Source of the DNA: Urechis unicinctus | Taxonomy: Eukaryota; Annelida; Polychaeta; Xenopneusta; Urechidae | NCBI GenBank assembly: GCA_034190875.2 | Contig: CM067343.1 | Span: 26,713,219 to 26,777,218 of the forward strand | Direction of reading: 5' to 3' | DNA length: 64,000 nucleotides | Part shown: positions 51,170 to 62,499 of the stretch, piece by piece | Numbering within the stretch: position 1 is the first letter of the stretch | How the letters are laid out: every line of letters begins with the position of its first letter | Translations under genes and position numbers: made by a program | The notes under the pieces: generated by a model | Told to the model about the DNA's origin: nothing | Databases searched by the model: none | The model's input: the letters and a program-made list of their open reading frames with translations, nothing else

Positions 51170-51390
51170 ATTAATGCCCCAAGCTACCGTCTGATTCACA
51201 GCATGCACAGCCAACAATAGGCCCATCCAAGATTACGAAAGCTACTTTGAATGAAGCAAACAGCAGCAACAAGCGCTCTCCCGCGGTGGAAGAGTAGCGC
51301 ATGTTTGTACGAGGAATGATATTGAAACCACGATAAAGCATCACAATAACCTTAACGACAGCATTTTCAACTGAGGACTTTGCAAATATC
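51170..51390 (+). repeat. Dispersed repeat R3, copy 1
   Basis: Reverse complement matches 60960-61185. Shared blocks (minus strand) are TATTGTGATGC, TCAATATCATTCCTCGTACAA, CCACCG followed by GAGAGC, and TGCATGCTGTGAATCAG. Order relative to R2 differs between the two places, so R2 and R3 are separate elements rather than one inverted block. Confidence 0.65.
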
Positions 51391-54300
51391 ACTGTAGGTG
51401 TTATGTCGAGGGAGAACAGGGCAGGAGGTGATTGTCTACAACATAGGTGAGAGAAGCGCATTACTGCCGACCACGTGGATGTATAACATATATTGAACAC
51501 TCATGATCGGTCACAGAATACATGCATAGAAGATTTGACATTTATTGTAGATCGTAAACAATGTTAATTTACAATTCAATTTTATTAATTATACTAATGA
51601 ACGGAAAGACTTCTGCTGTGGGATAGTAAATAGACACATCTAGATGCAGTTCTAATGTGTCAACAAAATAACGCTTGATACCAGACGTGTCACGATGCAT
51701 GAGAATTATGCAAAAGTGATCTCATTTGTTGATATCGAATCATTTTGAATTAAACTGCAACCGGGCCATTAAGCATGTAAAAGTTGCGTATGATGCTTCT
51801 AAATTGCTCACCTGGTAGGTTCGAATATTTATATCTGAATTTACATTCAACGCTGAGTTAACTGTGCATGTTGATAAATGAAAAAAATTTCACAACAAAC
51901 CTACCAGCGGATGGGTTGCGTCAGTGAATAACAGCGCATAGCAATAACCTTGCATCATGACTGCCTTATAAATAGTTGTTATTGATTTCTGTGAATATCA
52001 TTGCACATGAAAGTGAGGTAAAAAATAATCACAAGGAAATTCTGATGATTATTTCACATTAAGTTTCAATGTGTTCGGTGCTACGACCACGGCGTACAGT
52101 GGCTATGACTAGTACAGCATACGTTGACGCAGCAATGTCTTAATGTTATCATTGCACTCATTATTTGCAATTTACATGGTAAGCAGAGGTACTCAGATCA
52201 TCGTAGCTTGTCCCAATACGTGAGCTACAATGGTTTCGATAACAAAGGAGTAAGGGCAGAATACAACATTTAACATTTAAGGCATTTAACATTCAAAGTA
52301 AGCCTCGTTTGCATAGGTCCATGCGAATAGCAGGGTGATAGCATAAATGCTGAATGAACAGTGTGCCATTGTTACTTGTCATTCAAAATCATTGCTCACA
52401 ATTGAAAATAACCCAATGTACGGGGTTGTGAAAGAAAGTATGATTTTGGAATTTCAACAATGCATCCATTTTACAATCTTTCCGAAAACAAATGCAATAC
52501 GTTTAACATATTTGCCTGTCTGTTGAATGGGCAGCATGTACGTATCGAATGTGATCGAATAGACTACCTGGTACCAACGATAGCGGCGGAAGTTAATTAA
52601 CTCCCATTCATATGCTTGATAGCTCAATTGCTATCCCCATTAATAGGAAGCTCCATTATTCATACAACCTTCCATTAATTTCATACTGCGGGTATGTGTA
52701 AAACAATGCACTTCAGCATTGACATTCGAATTGAAGTTGTTAAGATGTCTTTTATTCATCGCCGACAAGGCTTGATTATCAACCACTCCTTTGTTTCTAA
52801 CTGCTTCAACACTTTGCTTTTTATAATAATGGTGGTCACCTTTCCAATTCAAGTATTGCTGCAACCAAACTTACAATTCGCCGTGACACAGTTGTCTGAT
52901 TAACGCATTAGCACTTTCGCGATTAGCAGGTAATTTTATCTGGTGTGCCGAGTGCAACTGAAGTTGATTGAATGAGGCTTAGAACAGGAAACGCTAACAG
53001 GAAATAGCAATAGCATCATCCTTAGCAGCGCGATGACACGTTACCCATGATGACATATGCAGATATGACTTATCGCTAACCATTCTCAATAAACATGATC
53101 ATTGCGATTTTAGCAGCTATAGAGGGCTCAATGGGTTGTATAGCTATAGGTAGCTGAAATATGCCACTATACCACAAAAGACCACAAATATGTGAAGTGG
53201 GCTGTTGTCGCGTTGACCCGACCATTGGTCCTAAAGTAATGTCAGGCAAACAACAAGAAAGGGGGACTGTCGGAAGAGCAGAGTGAAATATAAAAAGGTT
53301 ACAGCAGGTACACATTCCGTGTGGTCTAGTAGGCATTCGATTTGCCTGCTTCAATGTTTGTAATGCTATATCACCAAGGACAAACGACCTTTGGCAATTG
53401 AATTACGTCGTAAGTGATTATAATGGTGTTCAGTGATGAGGTACAAATCGACTTTTCAACGCGAGAAAATATTGTGTGCACATTTTAATTACACCCTGTC
53501 TTGTAAATTAATAGCATAAGGTGAATTTAACATGCCGATGAGTGGCAATTACATTTCAGGTACCACTTGAATTTGCCTTTTCACTGATGGTTTTGCCCAC
53601 CCTGCGTCGGTATTTACCTCTGTCGACCCTAGCAGCCTTCCTTCATAACCCACAAGCACTGCAGCTTCTGATTGGGCATATCTCACCCAGATTTTGAGAA
53701 CGCACGTGGTAAGTGTGGAAATTGAAGACATCAAGTGTTGTGCATTGAAAGTAGCCTTGGCTTAACAGTGACTCATATAAAGTCACCAACATTCCGACAT
53801 ACAGAATATGCACCTATGAACAGTCAAAGGACTGTAATTAATATATTGCATTAAGAATGAAAGCAGTAAAGCAAGACAAAGAGGTTTGGAATCATGAATC
53901 TAATGTTAACCAATAAGCGTACTCCGTGATCCTATGTGTCAATATACACCTGCTGTGTAATCAGTAATTATAACTGTATAAATACAATTTCTGTTACGAC
54001 AAAAGCTGCAAGGGTGTATATAGTAAAAGTACAATATTGATTGATCGAGGGCGTTAATTGTACGAGTATGCTTCAGATTGTGGTTTATCACAAACAAACC
54101 TCACCAATTTAGGATGATTCCTGCTATTTATTCGATTATGTACGCATCTTGCTCATAAGGATGATAAATAGAAGTACATACATTGATTTGTTGCTCTGAA
54201 CAAAGATGTTTGCCTTTGGATAGTTTTGGGGAATATTGTCCAGCCACCACGTGGTTGTCAGGAAGCATCCGATAAATCAAATCGGCTTGAATAATAAATT

Positions 54301-56700
54301 GCATTGGTTTAGATATCTGCCTTACCTCAAAAGCGTCTGCCTTATCTAAAAGCGTTAAATATTGAACATGCATTATAAGAATGTTTCTGGACATTTTGTG
54401 ATCATCTGTGTCAATTTCATGCATGCCAAAGCTCACAATGTATTGGACGAAAATAGAACGACACATCGCGGGCGATACTATATATTTTCAGGACCGATTC
54501 TTTCTAGTATGGTTTATGCAAACAAATACATTTCAGAATCAGGAATAACAGATATTCAATGCCGCAGTAGAGCTTAACGCATTCACTGCTCGCCATTCAA
54601 GCATGTTATATTGAATTGTTGAAGTATGAGCCACTCCTGGTCTGCAACGAAAGTAATACTTAACCATATGAGGTAATTCAGCTATGCGATGAGAGAACAC
54701 TAGCTACCAACTATCGATCAATGTTCATGTTTGATGACTATAAGCTGCACCAAATGACGAAGTCAACCGAATCAATTGCTCACCAGAGTTTTGCGCAATG
54801 GCATAATTTTACAGTATGTAAGAAGGTGAAAGACATAAAGACATCCCATTTTCTGTCTGAAAAGCTACCCGAGTATGTTAACACGTAATTTTCATAATGT
54901 TCATGCCTTCCGCCTCCCTCGTCCTACTTTTTAAAGTACTGCCTCTGTCGTACATCACTTGCCAGTCCTACTCCTTCCGTTCCAGGAGAGGGCTTCATCG
55001 GGTCTGCCGACCATGTCTTCAAATTTATAACATTAAACTACCATATAGGCATAGAAATATATTTGTGATGACCAGGTCGATTTGGCATGTAGCACACCTA
55101 TTGAACGGGATTGGTGGGGGATCTATCCATGCTTAGCTTCACATGCTGCGCCACCCGATAGCTTTTGATATGAATATTATACCACACTTTTTGCAGGCAT
55201 ATTGCATTATCGTTTCATAACTGGGATGTCCAAAATGTGATTTGTGTGATATCAGCGGCCTCCTTCATCTAATCAGTCTTTGGCAACAGATGGATTCCGA
55301 GCAGATCATCGGCCTATGGTTCGGAGCATGAGATTAGCCAACAGCTTGTGTCTCGCATATACTATTTGATCGGCGAAATTCCCTTACCTCTGAAGAGAGA
55401 AAACATTATTATTTTCAGCCGCGTGAAATGTATATGTACGGTCATTTATGTCAAACACAAATGTCACAAACATGCATTGAATTAATAAATCAACAGTGGC
55501 CGATGTTAGCGGGATATGTCGACTGATGGTTTGCTCAGGGGTGTAATGTGGAGAGGACAGAGGGGATGCATTTGTAGGCTGTGACGCTTTGTCGAGCGAA
55601 ACTGTTCGTCGACATAATGAAAACGTATTTGCAACTATGATAGGAGTAACAATGGACAAACATGTAGCAAAGTTATCTAAATCAGCATAATATTCAGAAT
55701 GTGGATTTAGGTCTTGCCGTGGCGACTGCTGTGGACAATAAATAATCTGTTGGCATTAAAAGGCATCGAAGCAGCTAAAGCCATAGACGACTACAACAGA
55801 CGTTGTGTGGTGTGAATCATTAAAAGAAAGAAAGCGAAACAATACGCATTGTGTCGTATTGCAATCTATGGTGTTGTGATGTGCAACTAATTAACATTGG
55901 GGGTCTACCTGGAGTGGTCGACTTACTTGCATCTAAACTAGCATTGCAGGGCTGATGGAAAACGGGTTTTGGTCGTTTGGCTTGCGTATGCCCACTGCCC
56001 ATTCAAAAAAACCCTAAATCTATGTCCTTGGATATGGTCTCCATTCGAGCTTCATGTTATTTAACCTTAATCACACCTATATACTTAAAAGCGAAATAAA
56101 TTTTCCGAATGTCAATGGTGACTGCCTTATTCCATATTCACTCTCGATAGAAAACTTATTGTGAAAATTTGATTGACAACCGGTGTGATTGGAATGCGAC
56201 GCACTATATACATGATACAGGTTTGTATACATCGAATATTAAAGGAGGGGGGGCGGTAAGTATTACAACAATGACAGCTTTAATCAAACCACCGTCGCAC
56301 AGCACACAGCTGCTGTGACTTAAATCTGAAATAGTTTACTTAACCATTAAACATGCTATCGTGTGGGCTGTCGCCCTATGAGGCAATTAAATTCAAATGA
56401 CACACAACCACAATGAATCAATTAAAACTATTGAAGGCAAAATCGCAGGACCAGAACCGAGCGTCATTACGTCATAAGGATTGAATCTTTATTACAACAG
56501 GCCGCGGTGCGGAAGCTGTAGAAAGGAAAAGTTGGGTAAAAGTTTCCCTTCTGCAGCTGCCAGGGTCGAGTTAGACGGGCCGACTTTGATCGTGTTTCTT
56601 GCGTCTATACGAGAAGCACTGCAACTTGACATTGCTTTGTTGTCGACCATGTTAGCTGCTTAGTGTTAACAACCTTAGGCGTGTGTGCTGGTGGAGAAGT
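51391..56700. other. No gene recognised
   Basis: AT-rich sequence with frames up to 112 codons (54128-54466, minus) and no motif, array or splice-bounded exon that I could support. A G-rich run lies near 56244-56256. Confidence 0.35.
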
Positions 56701-56889
56701 CAGCTGGGAAAGCGGACATGGGGGTAGGGATTATAGAGGGGGCAACTGAGAATCTGCGTAAGTGGAGGGGAGGAATTTAGCTGAATAATTTGTCTGAGAA
56801 GACTGGGTTGGCTTTGGTAGTGATTGTGTGGGGGACAAAGTGGCATCCACTTTGGCAGGGGTTGGCAATACTGGGGCCGAATTCCATGT

Positions 56890-57680
56890 AAGATCTCAGT
56901 CGGGAGGCGTTGGTGATGTCTGTGCAGAAGTGGGTATAGGATCAGAGATGGGAATGGTAGATAATGTTGGGTTAGCAGTCAGCTACGAATCAGAGAAAAA
57001 GGGGGGTTATGATGTCTTTACTGAAGTCGGTATAGGATCAGAGATGGGAAAGGTAAGTAAAGTCGGGGTAGAACGGTAATATAAATATATATACCGTTAT
57101 GCTTCAGCATTTTGGGCGCACATGCGTTTGGCTGAAGTGCTGCATCGCGCATCTAGAAAATAACATATATCAAGAGCCTGCAAAAAAAATGCCATAGCGC
57201 ACCAAAATATCCGAAATATCGCGATACAATGACCGCCATTTTGATAAATATTGGGTCGGGTGATTTCCCGCGATTTCCTGCCGCCTCATCTGCAATGCCT
57301 CCCGGCTAAGCATGCAAAACACTGTGAATACAATCGGCTGTATCTTTCCGAGTTCAGACGCAGGAAGCAATAGGGGTTGGTGATGTATGTGCAGAAGTGG
57401 GTATAGGATCAGAGATGGGAAGGGTACGTAATGTCGGGGTAACAGTCAATTTTGAATCTGAGCCAGAAGGAGTTGGTGATATCTATGCATAAGTGGGTAT
57501 CAGATCAGAGATGACAATGGTAGGTAGTGTTGGGGTAGAAAGTGGTTTTGAATCAGAGCCAGAAGGAGTTGGTGATATCTATGCATAAGTGGGTATAGGA
57601 TCAGATATGGGAAGGGTAGGTAATGTCGGGGTAGAAGTCAGCTTTGAAACTGAGCTAGGAGGGGTTGGTGAGAGGTTAAC
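56890..57680 (-). repeat. 96-bp minisatellite encoding Pro/Ser/Thr-rich repeats on the minus strand
   Basis: Five units are recognisable by GGTATAGGATCAGAGATGGG or close variants, at about 56932, 57028, 57399, 57495 and 57591. Spacing is exactly 96 bases (32 codons) within each cluster. On the minus strand each unit reads like SPTPSGSDSK ... STPTLPT ... PISDPIPT. A period that is a multiple of three, with consistent Pro/Ser/Thr content, suggests a coding origin. TAG codons in the two right-hand units (from CTATGCA) and TAA/TGA changes in the left-hand cluster show it is degenerate now. The units from 57399 onward share frame with the ORF at 57858-58496. Confidence 0.75.
57085..57372. mobile_element. 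Foreign insert of about 275-290 bp within the 96-bp repeat array
   Basis: The array breaks after GTCGGGGTAGAACGG and resumes at GGGGTTGGTGATGTATGTG. Distance between equivalent points is 371 instead of 96 bases, so about 275 bases are extra. The insert is unrelated sequence (GCATTTTGGGCGCACATGCG, then GATTTCCCGCGATTTCCTGC). No clear terminal repeats or target duplication could be seen, so mobile origin is inferred only from the interruption. Confidence 0.45.
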
Positions 57681-57857
57681 AGAAGTTGGCAGCATAGCAG
57701 GATTTGCGTTTGTTGAGACTGTGGGAATGAGGTTGGCCAAATGGTAGAAGTGAAAGCCGGTGGTGATTTAGGGGGAGACGATATATTGGCTGTGAGCGCT
57801 TCCAAGTCAAGGGATGGAGCAGCATCAAGGGGAATTTTAGAATTAGGTGCGTCTGTT

Positions 57858-58496
57858 TCAACCCGCTTCTCGATCCTTTTGTTTGACTAGTGTGGCTGAT
57901 TTCGCTCTGATTGTCGTGACATGCGCTATTCGATCTTTAAGCTCTGCTAAATTCGTATTGATTTGCATGAGAATGTCATCAAATTTAAATGGCGCCTTCC
58001 GGTACAGTACAACATCCTCAACACTTGACTTCCAAGTATCGCGCAGCCTAGCCACTTTGCCACTGGACTCCAATAACTTCTGAACTGAATCCTCATTCAA
58101 TTCATGCATTTTCGCGCAGCACTCACGAACATCACGTGATTTCTCATTCTGCATCTGACCAAACTCTGCCCGCGCTAACGCCACACGCGAACTCCCTCTG
58201 TTATAACTCTCCTGTGCCAACAAATAATCGTCCTTCACTGGTTCATAATGACGCACAACTACATGCAAACGACTTGAACACTGATCTTTTGTTATTTCTA
58301 TCCTGTATGGGTGAACCTCAGATTTGTTTTGCGTATTTTCCATTTCCAATGACAAATCCATTTGAACAGACCAGGGAACGACTAAGGCACGCTTTTCATG
58401 GGACATGCAGAAGCCAGGTGAAAGGATGGGCGTGGCGTAGATATGGTGTATGTATGAGGAGAGGGACCGGGGGCTGACAGACGACACGTAGGTCAC
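57858..58496 (-). CDS. Unrecognised 212-codon ORF with coiled-coil character
   Basis: The longest non-satellite ORF in the window. A likelier start is the internal Met at about residue 52 (MENTQNKSEV), because the first 50 residues look random. The rest is charged and helical, e.g. YLLAQESYNRGSSRVALARA, then DVRECCAKMHELNEDSVQKL, then FDDILMQINTNLAELKDR. Glu/Lys/Leu spacing suggests a coiled coil. No enzyme motif, signal peptide or membrane span is seen. Downstream (lower coordinates) comes a Pro/Ser/Thr-rich segment (57.69-57.85 kb, another frame) and the 96-bp repeat array in the same frame. So this may be one exon or a decayed fragment of a longer protein with a Pro/Thr-rich tail. I do not recognise the family; a transposon-borne gene is possible. 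Confidence 0.4.
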   Translation of the reverse strand: MTYVSSVSPRSLSSYIHHIYATPILSPGFCMSHEKRALVVPWSVQMDLSLEMENTQNKSEVHPYRIEITKDQCSSRLHVVVRHYEPVKDDYLLAQESYNRGSSRVALARAEFGQMQNEKSRDVRECCAKMHELNEDSVQKLLESSGKVARLRDTWKSSVEDVVLYRKAPFKFDDILMQINTNLAELKDRIAHVTTIRAKSATLVKQKDREAG

Positions 58497-58499
58497 TTA

Positions 58500-59070
58500 T
58501 GGGCATGACTGAGAGGGGCACGTCATGATGATGGAAGAGGTTGTGTCATAATGTACTTTTGACACTCCAAAAACTTTATTGGGACAGACATGCCCAGTTG
58601 ATATAATAACGAGGGACGATGTAAAGCCCTTTTGGTCTCATTCAAGAAAATCATTCATTTGCGGTCATATGTTCAACAGCATAATTAGACGCATGTCACG
58701 TTACAGTGCACACGAGCTTCACGTTATCAACCTTTTGTTATTTGGCTGACGTTAGTTACGTGTTGTGCAATCATATCCATCAACTCATTGGCTACCCTGA
58801 AATAACCGCTGGTGCTAATTTGGCGATATCTTCTTCTCTGTAGTTGTTAACACATTGGAATAGTCGGATCATGGTTTTACTAGTGTCAGTTCAACAATTG
58901 CCTAACATCCGATTGTCAAGTGGATTCCAAATAGCGTTCTGTTAAAGACGCACGCACATTACTTTCTATGCATGAGTCACCACGGATAAATATCAATTTT
59001 TCGCCTAGTAAAATAGCTGCACGCATTCAAGAAATTGAGCCTTTACGGTCTCGTCTAAGACCTCGCGTGT
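58500..59070. other. No gene recognised
   Basis: Intergenic sequence between the minus-strand ORF and the duplicated phosphatase 5' block. Nothing supported. Confidence 0.4.
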
Positions 59071-59148
59071 TTAAGCAGAACAAGGAAGCTAAGGAATATT
59101 GTCGGCTCGGGGTTTGCCACGACTGTAGAAAGCTCATTTAACAGAGCC

Positions 59149-59221
59149 ATGGCAAGAGTCAACACCTCCTGTAGTCTATCGGTGATACTCGTTTTACTGT
59201 TGGAGGGATTCTTCTCACAAG
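59149..59221 (+). CDS. Intact signal-peptide exon of a receptor-phosphatase copy
   Basis: ATG at 59149 opens a 24-codon exon MARVNTSCSLSVILVLLLEG plus F-F-S-Q. This is a textbook secretion signal: short polar start, hydrophobic core SVILVLLL, small polar end. It closes at CAA G|GTTGGT in phase 1, the phase that the EGF exon at 59776 requires. The paralogous exon at 3484 is destroyed. As only one truncated module follows here, this copy cannot give a receptor from the visible sequence, unless it splices to exons outside the window. Confidence 0.65.
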
Positions 59222-59775
59222 GTTGGTTATTTGAACGCAGAGATTTCTACATATGTTGATATTGTATTTACTTGAAGTCGGTGGTGTTCGATTTGAAAAA
59301 TACCATCGAACTTCATTATAAAGCGCGGAGATCACGAACAAGTTGTTTCAGGTCAATAGAGTGGGGTAGGCAGCTGTGGGGAATGCAATAAAAACCTAGC
59401 CTACATAATGATTGTATGATTATATCCCGTTGTTGGTCAACTGCTTTTGATACCATATAATACGAGAGGTATCAGTTAGTACCCCAAGAGCTGGATATGA
59501 CATCAGAATAGCGTTGTAAGAGCGGGTGGGTTGACATCCAACAGATCACTGCTATACGCAAGCATCCACCATTGGCTGATGCTTGAGCATAAACAAATAG
59601 CAGCAAGCTTTAGTTGTCGTTTGGAAGCCGTTTGTCGTTTGGAAGCCAAATAATGACGAATCTGACCAGACACATCATCATTCCTTCCCCATCACAACAG
59701 TCTAATTTATCAGTTCCACACCCTCTCTCACACAAGCGCCTCTTCCGATAGATATAAATAGTTGTTGCTTTCCAG

Positions 59776-59852
59776 CGTGTATATTTGGTCCACCCCATCA
59801 AAACTGTACTTACACCTGCAATTGCGCTGCTGACGGAGATTGTGATGCGCAG
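59776..59852 (+). pseudogene. Truncated EGF-like exon of the duplicated 5' block
   Basis: After TTTCCAG it reads C-I-F-G-P-P-H-Q-N-C-T-Y-T-C-N-C and then AADGDCDAQ, matching the exon at 4270 for about 25 codons. Homology then stops where the original has VVTGTCDDGC. By chance the breakpoint creates a usable donor (CAG|GTAATG), but in phase 0 instead of phase 1. The module lacks its last cysteines and would not fold as a normal EGF domain. Confidence 0.65.
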
Positions 59853-60169
59853 GTAATGAAGCACTCACACCGAAACCTAAACTTGACTCTGGTTTTCAAT
59901 ACGAAACATCAACACAAGATTGAATATGATAAAGCCGTTTTCCCATGCGGCACACAAGCAACGGATCTCTGTTTGTAGATTTATTTTCCTTCATAAGACG
60001 CTACGTGCCTTATTAAGTATCAAGTTGCATTATGTTGACACATTGGAGCAGCATACGAGCATCAACGAATAGTGCATGTGGTATATGAAAAGGTGGTATA
60101 TTTGTAAGATAATTGTGATGATTATCCAAAAGCTTTAGGGTAAATAAATATTTATATTGCTAAACAAAC

Positions 60170-60660
60170 GAACGCTTTTACAATTTACAAAGAAACCTGC
60201 CAGTCATTTTTGGTGATTTAGTAATTAAATGTGCGTTACCATTATGCTTTATTGTCCCTAAATGCAGTTTACTATCCTGTACATCACCATAAAAGCATAT
60301 ATCATCATTATTGCTATGTCTGTGCTTAGAAAATACACTATTGTAGCCATGTCGGCGTTTCGTCATACCATTTCATTAAGCCGTACCCGATGATGTGACT
60401 CTAAATGCAATCTTGGTGGACATATATGGCCACTGATGCATCCATTAGCCAACGTTTTGCCACATTCATCGCCCTTTGTTAGTATTGATTTACCACTCGG
60501 AGAGAGTACAGGCTCTCAAACGATTCAAGAGAAATGCCCTTTAAGCAGGATGCCTGTACTTTGGCTGATTAGACAGGTACTGTTGTGAATGGTCTGCCAT
60601 TATGTATTGCAAACAACAAACTTGGTTAAATGTTGCATTCGTTTGCTTGCCGCGAGATAT
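60170..60660 (-). repeat. Dispersed repeat R2, copy 2
   Basis: Reverse-complement partner of 49380-49870, co-linear over nearly the whole length. Blocks are TCCCTAAATGCAGTTTACTA, CTCAAACGATTCAAGAGAAA and GCATTCGTTTGCTTGCCGCG. No conserved frame. Confidence 0.75.
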
Positions 60661-60959
60661 CAAAAAAGCCCTTTTCCCATTCTGATCACAATATATGACG
60701 CAAAGCCCAGAACCAAACCATCGACATTCGTATTACAGCTGTGGCAGGTTGAGATATACCCTCGGTGAAATTGAGTCATGTCTATACAAACAGCTTAGAG
60801 ATATGCCTTGTGTCACAGCAAAGAAAACTTAATCACAAGATGTCTGGCCATGTAGTCATTTATTTTGCGCTTCCTTTACCTATGGTTCAAGATAATCACA
60901 CTCCCCCACCAACCCACATCCACATACACCCGTAACACAACCTACTGTGAAATTTGTGA

Positions 60960-61185
60960 AATGCTCAGTTGTCGTCAAGTTAATTGTGATGCGATTGCTG
61001 GGTGCATTATTTGTGATATCAATATCATCCCTCGTACAAGCACGCACTATTCTGCCACCGTGTGAGAGCACCTGCTGCGGCCTGATGCTTCTTTATAAGA
61101 AGCGTTAGAGATACAAGTTGGACCCCCTGGTATAGTTGCATGCTGCGAATCAGTGATACATCGACTATCACCTTAAATAGTAATG
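60960..61185 (-). repeat. Dispersed repeat R3, copy 2
   Basis: Reverse-complement partner of 51170-51390: TCAATATCATCCCTCGTACAA, then TGCCACCGTGTGAGAGCACC and GCATGCTGCGAATCAGTG. Moderately diverged. Confidence 0.65.
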
Positions 61186-62499
61186 GCAGTGATTTGTTTT
61201 GTAGATTTGTTGATAATACTATAGTGGTTGATAAATTCAACCTCGCGATATGTGCGGTAATGACTTCATGAGTCGCGTGCGTTATATTTCACACTGACAC
61301 GTATTGAGTTCGGTCTAATACATAGTTGACAACTGCTGTTTAGCATGCTAGAGTTTTAAGGACCATACTATATTTTGTTGCCTCATCTTGTTTTGTGAAA
61401 TGAATGCAAGCAAATCATAATCAAGTTTTACAGCTCCGAAGGCTTCTAACTCAAATCCTATTAACAACCTAATCATTTAGGTTTGTACAAAAATTGTTAT
61501 TTTAAAGTTAAGGTTGATTACATAATTGTATATGGTGAATAAACTGGCCAATATACATTTAACTGCCATTTAAGTTAAAAGCTGCGAAAGAATATCTACA
61601 GAAATGTCATGATGGTAAAGCTAAACTATAAGGTTAGACTAAGTTGCCATGCTTAGCATTGATGATCTCACATTCATGTCGTAAGAGTCGCCTCTCTTGT
61701 GGATGTTGTATTGTGATGCCAATGAAGATCGAGTCTGGATACAAAATACGGATGATGTGGGAAATTGCCTTTCATGGCCAATTCAGTGCTTAGAATGAGG
61801 TCGTTATCTATTCACAAGAACCTGCTACTTCACAATTGCCACAGTAATAAGGTGTGAATATCAGTACCTTTGGAGCCAATTTGATCACTGCCCAAGAGAC
61901 GTGTACTTCCGTAATTCTAAAGGTTGAACACAGACACTTCAAATGTCATGGTACTATTTCATAAATGCATCATGATTACATATACATTCGAATGTGAATA
62001 TCAGGCGAATTAAAAATCATGATGGATTCATTAATATTAAAATGAATATCTATGTAAATGCTGAGCTGCGCTGATAATCCCTTTTTATGTTAACACGTAT
62101 GTCATCAAGCACAATCACATGTCGTCCAATAGATATAAGCCCTTCATCAATAACAGGTCAGTTTAAAGCCTAGCGATTGTAATCAGACCAAAATTGCAAT
62201 ATGGGGTAATCTGAACAGAGGGACAGTTTTATATCATCAGGCCATGCTGTATAGTTTACTCGAAATGCTGCAAGCATTTTATCTAATTAATAGCCATACC
62301 ACTGGTCAAGCATTAGAGGAAAACGAAATGTGGCATGTTAGCAATCACATGATTAAGGAAATCTCGTTCTTTTCTAAGAATCAGCATTTGTACCTCGCAT
62401 TGGTGTCTGGTACAAGCTTTATAGCTGCGAGTGCACTCCGCAATCAGAAGGGTGTACTGGCATGTATAAAGTACTGAATGGTATGAGGGTTAACAGTTT
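61186..62499. other. No gene recognised
   Basis: AT-rich sequence without motif-bearing frames (longest 77 codons at 62244-62477). Confidence 0.4.

Larger units (their letters stand above)
59071..59852 (+). repeat. Second copy of the receptor-phosphatase 5' block
   Basis: Homologous to 3393-4340 in the same orientation, with about 200 bases missing just before the EGF exon. It stops inside the EGF exon at 59852, after which the sequence is unrelated, giving a clear breakpoint. It contains the signal-peptide exon and a truncated EGF exon described separately. Confidence 0.85.
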
